Below, piece after piece: positions 1 through 11,766 of a DNA stretch of 64,000 nt. How positions within the stretch are numbered: position 1 is the stretch's first letter; the number at the start of each line of letters is the position of its first letter. Position numbers and translations under genes: made by a program. A model generated the notes under the pieces. That model was not told where the DNA came from. It was given only the letters and a program-made list of their open reading frames with translations, and did no database searches. Source of the DNA: Apostichopus japonicus (taxonomy: Eukaryota; Echinodermata; Holothuroidea; Aspidochirotida; Stichopodidae); assembly GCF_037975245.1 (NCBI RefSeq), contig NC_092574.1:23253713-23317712 (forward strand), given 5' to 3'.

Positions 1-3000
1 CCCGGAAGCGCGCTCTCGCATAAGCAGCTGGACTGCTTTTCCTAAATTTGTCACATTTTTACGGAAGAAACGACTTTGTGACTTCAAAATCCCTCAGACT
101 ATCGTTCCAATGTATCAAAGAAAGACCAAACGCCCGTTGTTGAAAGTTGTTGAAATATTTACAGAAAAAAAGTTACAAAACAAAAAGTGACCAAATATAG
201 TGTGAACTGTGAAACAAGTACGCAGTCGCTCACACAGCAACGAACAACAGATAGAGCAGCTGGTCGAGTTATTATTGGTTATACACTGTGTATTTACATA
301 TCTGTACGAACTCTCTCGGGTCAAAGGTTGACTGTGCAAAAGATAACTTTATTACCTGTCGATCCCTTGTCAGGTTGGGCCAGAAAACATTAACTCATCA
401 TTATCTGTTCATTATTGTGGATGAGATGAACTTCGCTCTTGCAATATTGTTAGGTATTACAACTTACCGATATACGAAAGCCGGATTGTGACATGGAACA
501 CTATCATACATTGTTGCGTAAACTTTGTTTTCCTCGCGAGGCCGGTGGATCACCTTATTGCTACTCGGAATAGTGGCTAATACGTAATACACATGGAAAT
601 CATGCATACAGAGATGGCTTCTAGTAAAGTTGTAGATTTTCATGAAACACACTTCATTACATAACATATTTATTCAAATAAATATTATATTATTAAAATT
701 ACTATATAAATATTATATACAATTTTTTTTTTTTGAGTCCAGTGTTGGATATAAGGTCTGCTCTTAAAATAGTGCAATAGGCTATATTGCGTTTCGAAAC
801 GAAGTTGATGAATTTTAACTGCTGAATTTGTACTGTACATATTATAAGCTGCCGTATGTATGAAGGTACTATACAACTAGTTTTTTGTCAAAGTCTGTCG
901 GTGGGTGGGTGTGGAGGGGGGGCGGGGACTGTTCCTTGTTTTTTGCTGTGGGACTGACCTTCATCCCAGAAGTGTACCTGATTGCACCCCTGGGGGTCAC
1001 AAGGACTGCAGCCCCCCCCCCCCCTGTTAGAAAGTGGGCAGATTTGTTAGGAAGGTACTGCCATCCGTTTACAATTCAAAGTCAATCACACGCATACACG
1101 GTACATGCAACGGTATTATCATCGTAGGCAGACCAATACAGTCTGACAAGTTTGTTCCTTTCTTCCCCCCTGCAGAATATTAACGCCAACCCTTGACCCG
1201 GTGTCGGCGGTCATGATGAGAAGTTTGAGAACTCAGAACAGTTCATGTCCTCTGACGACATAAGTGTAAATTTAGTATACAGGCATTTGTATTTTAACTG
1301 ATAACTAAACAAATTTAAATAGTTCATGCACAATGAACCTCGGAAACGCTTCAATCGTTCATGGGTGGGCCTGGTTCGATTTTGGTATACTGTTTATGTT
1401 CCTCTCAATGCTTCAGTGTAAAGTTTTTCAGTCATTTATCGATTTTGTTTTCACTTATCCGTCCATTGTTCGACCCGATGTCTCTATTTTACGAGACACA
1501 TTTTTGTAGTTTAGCAGAATTTGTGTTATTTTCATGCTAAAATCGCAAAAATATTCACTTCATTAAAGGTGTAAATCTAACGGCCTGCACTTTACCTCAA
1601 ACATTGACGGAAAATTTGTTTGATTTCCGATTATGAAATTTTTCGAAAAATTTGTGCCTAAACTGGCTACAATTACCATTTCTTGCGTAACATTCGATTG
1701 GTATTATCTCCATATACTGTCAAAGTAAACCCCGTAGAATACACCACACTGATAGGTTGCTGCGATACAACTCGTGATTGTTCGATCAAGTAATGAATCT
1801 TATTTCAATCATCGATTTATGACTTTTCAAATTGTAAAATTCAGTTCAATTGGGATTATTCGATGCACACAGGTACGTTGCTAGAGTTCGAACTTTGTAA
1901 GGATGGGGGGGGGGGGGGGGAGAGAAGACGGACCTAATGTTGTCCTTCCAGGGAAATGGTCAATAAGAAAAAATCGTTTTGGTCAGAGTAGGCCATATTT
2001 GATGCAATAACTCTTATCATTTTAACCACGTTTGTGATAAGGCTTATACAAGCTTTTATTTTGTAACATATGTTAACATGAATTGTCAGCCATTGGAAGA
2101 AAGTCGGGCAAATGGGGGGGGGGGCGTGCCCTCCTAACCCCCTCTCACCCGTGGCTACGGCACTCAGGTCACACCATGTTATTAGATTATAGGGGTTCGT
2201 ACCCCTATCACAACTTCTATTCAGTCTTCATATACCGGTGAGTGGGGGGGGGGGTGGTGGTGGGGTGAGATGGAAATCCCGGGTGGCAGAAAGGAGGATA
2301 TGCGGCAAATAGCGGAATATATATAATAGCCACGAACAAAGCACACAAATCGGTACCGACAATACGAAATTATTAAAATACACCACGGATCTGAGTGTAT
2401 ATGAGAATTAGTGATATACCTCAACTGAAACGAACTTGAACAGTAACTGATCGATAAGTGCACTTGAGGCCTTATATGATATTGTGCATCTTACACCACC
2501 TACCTTGCACGTTGCTCAGTATATATAGAGAGATTTAAACTAAGATTTAAATTAAAGTTAATTGGGAACCACTGGTGCAAATAAGGTTTTGACATGCATG
2601 TCAAGCGTTATTTGTACGGCTATATTATAAGGTATACACTGAAAAAATGCTCAATACGTTAAAGCGTACGTTTTATCTGATTTTGTAACACGGTCTCGAC
2701 AACATTCCGAAAAAATTGAGGAAGGTGAAATATGACAGTGAAATGTGTCGAGATTATAAATATTGCGAAGTGATGCATGCGTTGGTAAGTGTTAAAGCTT
2801 GACGATACTTGACATATATGGCTCTCATTTTCAATCCTTGTGCATGGCAAACTTCCGCAGCCACTGTTATACTTTTGGCTGTCTCTCTATACAAACCATT
2901 TTCGTTGTCGTTTCAATAACAAATGTGAAATTATATTTCAAATTTCAACAACTTGTCAGCTCTTTAAGTTGATTAGTATACAATTTGTTCGCTCTCTTTT

Positions 3001-3206
3001 CTTTTCAATACATGAGACAGGTAGATGGATGGATGGATGGATGGATGGATGGATGGATGGATGGATGGATGGATGGATGGATGGATATAATTTCGGTGAG
3101 TTTCAATGTATAAAACCTCAGAGTATATCTCCTGTGTTTTACGTTGATAGTCCCTGTATATCATCCATGGTAAAATATCATATACAACAAATGAAGAGTA
3201 TTTATA
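1..3206. other. Intergenic, no gene recognised
   Basis: Only short unsupported frames are present. Long G or C runs occur near 1011-1024, 1904-1920, 2116-2125 and 2246-2254. The 1869-2170 stretch looks like a decayed hAT-like element (CAGGTACGTTGC at one side, CCGTGGCTACGGCACTCAGG at the other) without a convincing duplication. Confidence 0.6.
3023..3086 (+). repeat. (GGAT)n microsatellite
   Basis: About 16 perfect tetranucleotide copies. They create false MDGW and IHPS repeat frames. Confidence 0.97.
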
Positions 3207-3214
3207 AGCACAAT

Positions 3215-3994
3215 CAAAGGCGGCGGAAGCACTTTTAATCTGGGGGGGGGGGGGGGGGCACCAACGTCGAAGGGCACTTTGCAGAAATTCGATTGGACTG
3301 ATGCAGCCTGATATTTAGTACCCTTTATAACTCTTATTGTATTATCTTATTTGCGTATACACATCACTCCATCAACGCCACCCCCCCCCCCTCAAGGAAA
3401 CAATGCATACTAGCCATACTAGCACTGCAATATCTACTGTGCAAATTGGGAAACAAGGAAAAAGACAAATGAGGTGAAATCATTATAAAGTCCAAGTCCC
3501 TGCACACGCGATCGATACATGCATGAAAGCAAATGAAATATGTCAAAATACTGAAAGAAAAATAATTTTCTATGTGTTTTTCAATGGTTAAACTGATATT
3601 ATTATGATCATTATTATTGTAACGACTTTTTGAATAATTATAACCAATTTGGAAGGGTTATAACACGGCAAATGATTGTATGTTATTGGCATGCGATGTA
3701 ATAACCAACGCATGCCTATATGATATGCACATTTACATGTGCACAAAATTTTGGTAATAATTTTCGGGCAAGTCGTTACAGCCCCCCCCCCTCCCCCCCA
3801 AATCAAATTGGGCTCCTACGCCTGTGGTAGTAAACATTTAAAACTTCCCGAAATATTTCATTCGACGTGGGTTTCGCTTTGTAAACTCTTTTTTTATTTA
3901 GAAATTTTTATGTAGAAAAAGGGCACATTTTTGACCTGAGGAAAAGTGGGGGGGGGGGCACGTGCCCCCTGTGCCCCCGGTTCCGCCGCCCTTG
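3215..3994. mobile_element. hAT-like non-autonomous DNA transposon, 780 bp
   Basis: The ends are CAAAGGCGGCGGAAGC on the left and the near inverse GGTTCCGCCGCCCTTG on the right. They are flanked by identical 8-bp duplications AGCACAAT (3207-3214 and 3995-4002), which fits the hAT superfamily. Poly-G runs sit near both ends. A copy of another repeat family (3549-3825) lies inside. No transposase frame is seen. Confidence 0.85.
3549..3825 (+). repeat. Interspersed repeat family, copy 1
   Basis: This copy shares long blocks with 10224-10520 and, inverted, 47295-47580: TGGTTAAACTGATA, GCATGCGATGTAA, TTTTCGGGCAAGTCGTTACA, then a C-run and TACGCC. Near TTTTTGAATAATTATAACCAATTTGGAAGGG it has been altered relative to the other copies. 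The family nature (probably non-autonomous DNA transposon) is inferred. Confidence 0.7.
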
Positions 3995-4002
3995 AGCACA
4001 AT

Positions 4003-7000
4003 CTCATTGTTTAAGACCTAATTATAGAATCGTGTATTCCGATGTGTGATGGGGTTTGGGGGGGCAGGGGTAGAAGCATTATCAATTCCCCTCCACTTTC
4101 TAGAGTGGGTTAAATCCAAACGTTATGTTCTACACACATGTGTTATAAGATGCCGGAACACAAAACATGATAACAGTAAATGAAAATCTTCATAATAAAT
4201 CATTTTAAGTTTATGAAAGTCATGCACGCGTGTGCCTATAAGAATATCTAAAATTTAATATTATTTAGATTGATTAATTTTAAATGTTTCCAAAAGATAA
4301 GATTAAAGCTTCAATAGCTAAATTGAATTTCATATTTTCCATTTCAACTTATCCAAATTTGGAGTGGTCATCTATTTATACCAGATAATGTCTTAAAATA
4401 TTAAGCCATTACGTCAGTTACACCTTAACATCAACCACAACAATTGCTCATAGTAATTAATGATATACATGTCCAACTAAACTACGTGTTAAACAAAATA
4501 GAAGAGGAAATATATACAGCACATATTTGTATTTCCATGGTTACGCTTTTACGGCATATATATAGGTCGTACGTCAACAGAGCAAATTAAAAAAAAAGAT
4601 TAACAAGGAACATATTACGCCTCACTGTAATGTTTTAATGCACACTTGAGAAATGCTTAACTAGGCTGAAGTTTAGAATATGTCACGGGGCTCAATGGGC
4701 CAAATATTATAAATTGAGGATAATGTGCAACGGAAGTACGGAAGCAGTTATAGGGCGGAAAACAACTATGCCGAATAGTAATACATCGTGTGCTATAATT
4801 ACAATCGGCCTCGATCGTACAAATATGAAGGTGTCGTACTTTTATATACACCTCCGTGTTATATGTATTAGCATTGTAATTGATTTTATATATAGGCTAC
4901 ATTTGTATAATTGCTAAATTGAATATTAACTGCATGCAAGAGCGAAGATGGCGTCGGCGGTCGCGGAGGAGAAAAAGGGAAAGAAAATAATTAATCTTTA
5001 AAGTTTCATGGCGAATGTAGCGATCAGAGACATGACATGTGCCCATTTACATAAAATCCGCTTACTATGTATCATGAACGGATTAATATATTTATATGAT
5101 CCATCACCAATTACTTAAGTCATTGCTTTCTATGTAATTAACAAAAAATAATTAAAATCTTGGACTATAGTAGTACAGTTATTTTGGAAAAGATTACAAG
5201 GAAAATTCTCAAAATCAATTTCAGTAGTATTAGCTTCTTCGCCTCCCATAACCACCCGCGCACACTTCCGGTGACGCAAATCAGATCTAGAACATGAAAG
5301 CGTATATCGTATTCAGAAACCGGAAATGTATTATAAGCCCGTGCATTGACATTAAAGGAGGGTGGGTCTTTGGATCAAAACTGAACTTGATATTGTACAC
5401 CGTTGTAAAGCACTGATATAAATCCATGCCGAGTTTGTTTTTCTATCACACTTTTAATATTGATGAAATTAGCCTTTATAATCTGAGGTCCATCAATGGA
5501 AGTCAGCGGACTAATAGTCTAACTCGGACTGACCATAAGGTCAATCACTCAGATTCAACACAAACCTCAATAGGAAAACATACGATACTTATCGGGCCTC
5601 AAAACAAACTATTCATTTTGCATTACAAATTTGTCGCAGGCAAATGGTGATAAACTATCAAACCTGAGGATGCCCTGCTGTTGTTCCTATGAAGTATATA
5701 AAACATGTTTTGGTTCAGTTATCAGAAATTATATAACAATGGATGTGTGTGTGTTATTAAGACCAGATCTGTTTCTATATTGGCTAATAAATTCTAAACT
5801 CTAAATGACTTTTATGAGTTGAAAAGGTCAGTCTTACCATCATCACAAAGTTTCGATTGTCAATTGAGGCTAAGAAGAAGAAGAAGTAACATAATCTTAA
5901 TAATCTAAGTATATACTAAAGGAAACAGGAAAACGTGCTTGGTATTATCATATGCTAACACCATTGCAACATAAATCGTGTGGAACGTAACTCAATAGGT
6001 TTGAAATGATCTTATTCTGCTTAGAATACTTTTTAAGAAAAGTCACCCAGGAAAGAACCTGGGCACGAAAACAAAACTACCGAACGACTGATCTGCTCTC
6101 AACCCCAGTCCCCTTGCATCGGGACTGTGACTGTGTGATCATCGTCAGGTGTGTATTACCATTCCCATCGAAAGGGAACATGATACTATACATGATCTTA
6201 GCCAAAGGGCCAAGAATAGTAACTAACCATTAATAATTAAATATTTTGACACACATATTCCAAATTTAGCAAACTGTATTAGAGCACGTAGCTGTCGATG
6301 AGAAAGAAATGCAAGCAAAATATAGGCTGCATTTTTCACTGAAACTCTGTGCCCTTCCAACCAGTAAATCCTGGTTCTCACCTCTCTTTTGTGTGATGGA
6401 ATTCCCCGAAGGTATGCAATTTATATCTAGGCCTGTATATTACTCTTTCAATGTATAACTGTTGTGTTTAAATCTATACGCTACGCCAAACAAGAACACA
6501 TATAATTATGAGAGGAACGTTCCATTTTGTTCATCGGTGAATAGAAAAAAAAACTTACAGAGCAAGTTTACATAATATCTATAACCAACAAACCTACAAC
6601 GAAGTAGAAAACAAACAGAGGTCGTCGGTGTCAATTAAGTTAGTTCAATGATGAAATGATTGAAATCAGTTGATTCTGTTTGGAACTTTTAACTTCTTCT
6701 CCAATGCAAGATTACGTCATGATTTGAAATATATATTGTTTCAGTTCATTTTGTAAATGTTTGGTACTTTCCTAATCAATAACAGAGTATAGCTATCATA
6801 TTTATTTTGGAAACAAATAACAAGAAAGGTAGGTGGCAAATTTATGACATTAGGCATGTGTTTAATATTAATAGAGAATACGCTGCAGGGTACAGGGGAT
6901 ATGGAGGTGGTGTACACCCCCCCCCTTTTCAACCCCCACAACATAAATAACAGTGCTTATCAGCATAACTAAGCCAAAAAACAAAAAAACTTTCAAGGCA

Positions 7001-7321
7001 ACGTTCATGTAGTAGCCCTATAAACAGGTGCAAACATGTGTCCATGCAGTCAAGTCCAAACCGACTGAGTCTGTGAGTTGATGACAAGTCATCCGTGCCA
7101 GAACATCATTTTCAACTATAGTTAGCGGAGCTCCAGTATTACCCTCCAGTATTTATATAGAGAGAGACAAGTAATTAGGTCAAACTCATGAATGTACGGT
7201 GTATGCATATACAGAGAGATGTCTTGATCTAAACCAGATAAAACCTGATATAAACCAGAAGTGACGAAGAGCGAAGATGCTGTCACATAATACGAGACTT
7301 ACTACGGAATGAATATAATAA
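4003..7321. other. Intergenic, no gene recognised
   Basis: AT-rich DNA with no exon I can support. A CpG-rich 18-codon frame with good Kozak context (MASAVAEEKKGKKIINL, 4948-5001) stands out but has no splice donor. Confidence 0.6.
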
Positions 7322-7365
7322 TATAATTTATATATATACATATATATATATATATATAGATATAG

Positions 7366-7417
<52 letters not shown>
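7322..7417. repeat. (TA)n microsatellite at a SINE tail
   Basis: Imperfect and then perfect TA/TATAGA repeats. It abuts the 3' tail of the minus-strand SINE at 7418-7537, so it may have grown from the SINE tail. Confidence 0.95.
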
Positions 7418-7419
<2 letters not shown>

Positions 7420-7537
7420 GAAATCGTAATATGTTGGAAAATCCAGAACAGTGAAAAACTTCCAGCCTCCACCGGGATTCGAACCGGGGCTTCCCGCTTT
7501 TATAAGCGGACATCCTAACCACTAGGCCATGGACGCC
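7418..7537 (-). mobile_element. tRNA-derived SINE
   Basis: The minus strand reads GGCGTCCATGGCCTAGTGGT (A box) and then CCCGGTTCGAATCCCGG (B box), as in a tRNA, followed by a unique tail with TTTTCACTGTTCTGGATTTT and an AT repeat. The anticodon arm is imperfect. A second copy of the tail lies at 7785-7866. Confidence 0.8.
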
Positions 7538-7784
7538 GATTGTATGTCCAGAGGTTCGAAACTCCGGTAAGGAAGGTCGTAATTCCACTGTAGGCGCTTG
7601 TCACCTGTATCGAACAATACTAGTTCTGTTTTGGTGACATATTTGCCTTACTCTAGAGATCAAACATGATGTTAACCAACTCGAAATCATTTGTGATTCC
7701 TAAAGCCGGATCTCGAAAGAGATACTTTAAGCAGACTTTTGTTAATGAAATGGAGGTAAACGAAAAAGGTAGATGAATATATAT

Positions 7785-7866
7785 ATAATTGAAATCGTAC
7801 GGTAATGAGTTGGAAAATCCAGAACAGTGAAAAAAACTTCCAGCCTCCACCAGGGTTCGAACCCCA
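7785..7866 (-). mobile_element. 5'-truncated copy of the same SINE
   Basis: The minus strand begins within GGGTTCGAACCCTGGTGGAG and continues through CTGGAAG and TTTTCACTGTTCTGGATTTT to CGATTTCAATTATATA, matching 7418-7505. The A-box half is lost, as expected of incomplete reverse transcription. Confidence 0.8.
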
Positions 7867-8081
7867 TAATCATTCATTGTAAACCTAGTACCATTAAACT
7901 GTTATCTACAAACTAATATCAGTATTATTGGCTAATCACGACTTTTAATAATGAAAGTTATATATATAACCGATAATGACATATGCCGTCGGCGGTGTAT
8001 ACAGTCAATAACCACACTCTGTCAACACATAGAGGCTGTCAACACATAGAGGCTGTCAACATATAGAGACTGTGTTCACTT

Positions 8082-8082
<1 letters not shown>

Positions 8083-8147
<65 letters not shown>
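8083..8147. repeat. (TA)n microsatellite
   Basis: About 32 perfect TA copies. Just before it, AGGCTGTCAACACATAG-type 19-bp direct repeats occur three times (8028-8070). Confidence 0.95.
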
Positions 8148-8148
<1 letters not shown>

Positions 8149-9374
8149 GCTGAATATATCTACAAGCGGCAATCGCAATTGAGTGAGGGCGACATCAATG
8201 ACTGAACTTGGGATAAAATTGACGGAGTGTGCGCGTACACGCCGCTACCGACTTGCACGGTGCTAAGCCTTCATCGGGTGATGTCCATGGGCCGCCTTAG
8301 GACCCCTGATGGGCTCCAGGGGCGAAGGCCCGGCTGGGCTCCAGGGGGCGGATTCATATCTAGAAATCTTCAACTTTGCTTCTGTTTCGTCCCTGAATTG
8401 ATGTCAGTTATAAACATATTTTAAAAACTGTCACTTCCGACAAGTGATTAAATTAAGAGAGACTTATCTATTTAACAGCCGGGTGTAACTTATAGGGCCT
8501 TTATCATAAGAAATAAAATTGAAACTTAAGCCAAAAACATTCTTAAACGTTGCACACAAATATAAAATCATATTGTTATACACATATGGTATCATAACTA
8601 TATTCAAAAAGCACTGGTGGGTAACTGGGCACCTTCACATGTTCGAGTTCCTTTATGAGATGAGTACGAGTCATCGTTATCGCCTACACCATTCAGGCAC
8701 TAATCTGGGGGGACTTGATATTATACCCCAACCTTCAGAAAGTGGGCGACGTGTCCCCCTGCCCCCCCCCCCAAGATTGAAGCCCCTGAGAGGCTAGATA
8801 ACATCACAATCTTCAGTCATAGTAGACACAAGGAATGTAATATAAATGGCTTCCTGCAATGTACACTGTGAGCAGGGGCGTCAATCCGTTTTGAAACGTG
8901 GGGGGGACGTAATCGATATGAGTAATCAGGCCGTAAGTACTATCTAAGCGGAGCGCCACCATCGGTTGGTGCGCAGCGTACAAGAAAATTTTTCTTCTGG
9001 CAGACCCCTCAGATTGCAGGAAACGGCACCTCCCGTGCATTATGGCAGTAAGCAACACCCCTAAAATTGATAAAAATTTCCCGCAATTTTTTATTTTGGG
9101 AAATATTTTCGAAGGAAGTGATCGCCATTTATTCCTCAGTTTACCAATTCCTCGTCTCCAAGAAGCGCCCAAAACCTTTGATTCCGAGGACCTTCAAGCA
9201 ATAGGTGTGTGTACTTAATCTGTATTCAAAAAATCATAATGTCAATACAGTCCAGTTGATAATGTATGGTGATAATAGACCAACCTGACAGCATCATTAG
9301 TGCAGATAAATTCTAAGCAGCTAGCTCGTTTTTGGTGATGATGCAAAATAGATTGATTTTTTTCTTTTTCTTGA

Positions 9375-9443
9375 GACATCTCACGGGCCGCAAAAAAATC
9401 ACTGGCGGGCAACATGTGGCCCGCAGGTTACCCACCCCTGGTC
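9375..9443 (-). mobile_element. Fragment of a Charlie-like hAT terminus
   Basis: Read on the minus strand, the segment starts CAGGGGTGGGTAACCTGCGG and continues with GGGCCACATGTTGCCCGCC, the GC-rich subterminal pattern remembered for hAT-Charlie ends. The opposite end was not found, so it is a relic inside the 2.4-kb element. Confidence 0.5.
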
Positions 9444-10223
9444 TATAGGAACGATGTCCCAAAATTTCCCCGGACATATAGGCGAAGGAAGCTATCCGCC
9501 GCGACTGCATGTGAGTTTCTCGACTTTCCGTCCTGGGAGTCATACCACAAAATGGTGCATTTCCTCATACGCCATTATTTATAATTTAAATAACTAACTG
9601 ATAAGGCATAGCCCAGATCGAGTTCGTACAGTGAGCTTAGCGCAAATTTGACCAAAAGTCGTCAAACGCCAGCATGTTAAACCAGGTTGCTAGGTCTACG
9701 AGAATACATTTATATGAAATTTGAAAACAAGGATAAGAAGACAAACCACTTTTATTATGTTTTCAGGACCTCACACATGCGCATGTATCGTCAGACTTAG
9801 AATTGGTCCCATGTGAGTGGTAGTTAAGTGATGAAGGCATGAAAATAAATCAGTGGTTGTTCGTTGGAGTCCTCAAGCAAGTTACCTCGGTTGCTAGGTG
9901 GATCTGCATCTGGTTATCGGATGAATTCTGGTCGGAGCGTACTATGTAACCACCATGTACCCAGGGACGTAGCTAAGGCCTGATGATTTGGGGGGGGGGG
10001 GTGTAGTGGCTGAAAATCGGTTTTGAAGCCAGAAAATTCTGACTGCTGCTTTGTACCCCCCACTCTCGCGCTACTCGTCAACGATACGGTCAGTGTCAGT
10101 CAGAAAACCCAATCTTTCGCGACTGCACTGTTGCGTTACATTTGTACAGTGGCACTCATTTCACAAACTTATTGGCCCACCTCCCCCCCCACCACCCCAA
10201 CCAAATATTTTAGTGACATCTGG

Positions 10224-10520
10224 GCAATATGCTGATAGATTTTGGGCACCTACTGAAAGAAAGATAATTTGCAATGTGTTCTTCAGTGGTTAAACTGATA
10301 ATATTATTACCCAACAATTCTCACCAATACGGAAGGGTAATAAGACGGAAAATGATTGTATGCTATTTGCATGCGATGTAAAAACCGATGCATGCCTGTG
10401 TGATATGCACATTATCATGTGGAATGCGCGCGCGAAAAATTTTGGTTATATTTTTCGGGCAAGTCGTTACAACCCCCCCCCCCCCCCACAAATCGAATTG
10501 GGCCCCTACGCCTTTGACGG
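10224..10520 (+). repeat. Interspersed repeat family, copy 2
   Basis: Same family as 3549-3825. This copy also keeps an edge with GGGCAATATGCTGA and GGGCACCTACTGAAAGAA, the reverse complement of the 84-bp unit that is tandemly amplified at 47967-48271. Confidence 0.7.
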
Positions 10521-10727
10521 TATTTCTATTAGGCATTTTTTTTGTAGTATTCAAAATCATACAAAGTTTTGTACGGTGGAGTATAAGAATCGAGAGATAC
10601 AATTTCCCAAAGTGGCAAGGAAAACGTAGTAAATATGACAGGTTAAAGGTCAATTTTGACCGAAATTTAGAAATATAAATAGGTCATGCACAATAGCAGG
10701 GATAAATGAATAGGCCTAGATAAACAA

Positions 10728-10762
10728 GAGTGCGACAGTCGGAAATTCCGACTGTCGCACTC
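10728..10762. repeat. Perfect 35-bp palindrome
   Basis: GAGTGCGACAGTCGGAA is followed by one A and then its exact inverse (17-bp arms). It lies inside the 2.4-kb hAT-like element. Confidence 0.95.
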
Positions 10763-11451
10763 CAATTTTCCAACTAGCGTCAGTTTTACCAAGTTTGGGG
10801 GTGAGACACCCACACACCCCCTCAAACGACGTCCCTGCGCGGTGAATATGGAACACGATCACATGGTTCAGCCTCTGTAGAGTCATGGTGCTCCGTAGCC
10901 TTGTCTTCAAACGCCTCAAAACTAAAAGATCTCTCGGAGGAGACGAGGAGGACCACAAGAGAGCTTCGACTTCACCAAACATAGCCCGTACCGCTGGATT
11001 CATCGACTTGAATATTTATCTATACCCTTCAACCGACGACGAATGGAACTGGCCTCGAAAGAGAGGCAGACTAAGCTTAAGATTGTTGGAGAGCTCAGGG
11101 TACCAACTCACGAGATCTGGGTGGAATTCTCCATTCAGCAACATGAGTGATATTCGAGGATATGAATCCTAAGATGTGTAAGCCGTAACCAAATAGAGCC
11201 ACGACACTACTCTTTTTCCAAATGTGTGGGGGGACATTTGATATTGTTTTCCCCATCCATCGAAATGTGGGGGGGACGTGTCCCCCCGTCCCCCCTGGAT
11301 TGACGCCCATGACTGTGAGAGAGCTTGAACGAATCTTGTTCATGAATTAAGGAAGATAGGCCTACTGTTTCACAACATTAAGTTAAAACATTTATTTCCA
11401 ATTATTCAAATGGAAAGGTCAAGCCTTTGAAATTCAATGCGATGGAATTTT

Positions 11452-11766
11452 TTAGTTTGGACGTAATATCAGGGATTTATTAAACTCTAAATCTAGTCGC
11501 TGGTTTACTTTGTCAAATGGTTGGTAGGGATACGCAATCCCCGTGAATGGAACGGAAGAGCACACAGCTTTAATCCTCTTGTATTGGTTGAAGTACTCGC
11601 GCAAGTAATCATTAGAACCGGTCTGCACTTTTAAGAACACAAAGCCGACAATGGGAAGTTTATTCCATTGATCAGGACTTCTTTTTGAGAACGTTGGACC
11701 ACACGCCAAGTTCCTGTAGATAGGATATTTCAAGAGCCAAGTTGTTACAGTCGGCTGCTTACATCA
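11452..11766 (-). CDS. Unidentified open reading frame, possibly a terminal exon
   Basis: About 105 codons are open from just upstream of a possible acceptor (gatgtaagcag) to a TAA stop. The peptide is rich in aromatic residues (LLKYPIYRNLACGPTF, DYLREYFNQYKRIKAVC, GIAYPYQPFDKVNQRLDLEF) and has protein-like composition, but I recognise no family. It lies 1.9 kb beyond the GH31 stop on the same strand and just outside transposon 8873-11311. An AATAAA overlaps the end of the frame. It may be the last exon of another minus-strand gene or a chance frame. Confidence 0.3.

Larger units (their letters stand above)
8873..11311. mobile_element. hAT-like DNA transposon, 2.4 kb, with nested repeats
   Basis: The left end CAGGGGCGTCAATCC and right end GGATTGACGCCCATG are inverted repeats, flanked by perfect 8-bp duplications ACTGTGAG (8865-8872 and 11312-11319). 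Inside are the family hairpin near 8950-8985, a Charlie-like hAT end near 9375-9443, a second repeat family copy (10224-10520), and a 35-bp palindrome. No intact transposase was recognised. Broken frames at 10716-11172 are too short to assign. Confidence 0.85.

Noticed and set aside
2840-3238. Frames with MDGWMDGW or IHPSIHPS
   Set aside because: Direct translation of the GGAT microsatellite.
4948-5001. CpG-rich short frame MASAVAEEKKGKKIINL with good start context
   Set aside because: Ends after 17 residues with no donor site and no partner exon. Could be a 5' fragment of a retrocopy but is unsupported.
7465-7537. Possible true tRNA gene on the minus strand
   Set aside because: A and B boxes are present, but the anticodon arm is imperfect, there is no terminator context, and the tail is shared with a truncated copy nearby, so it is a SINE head.
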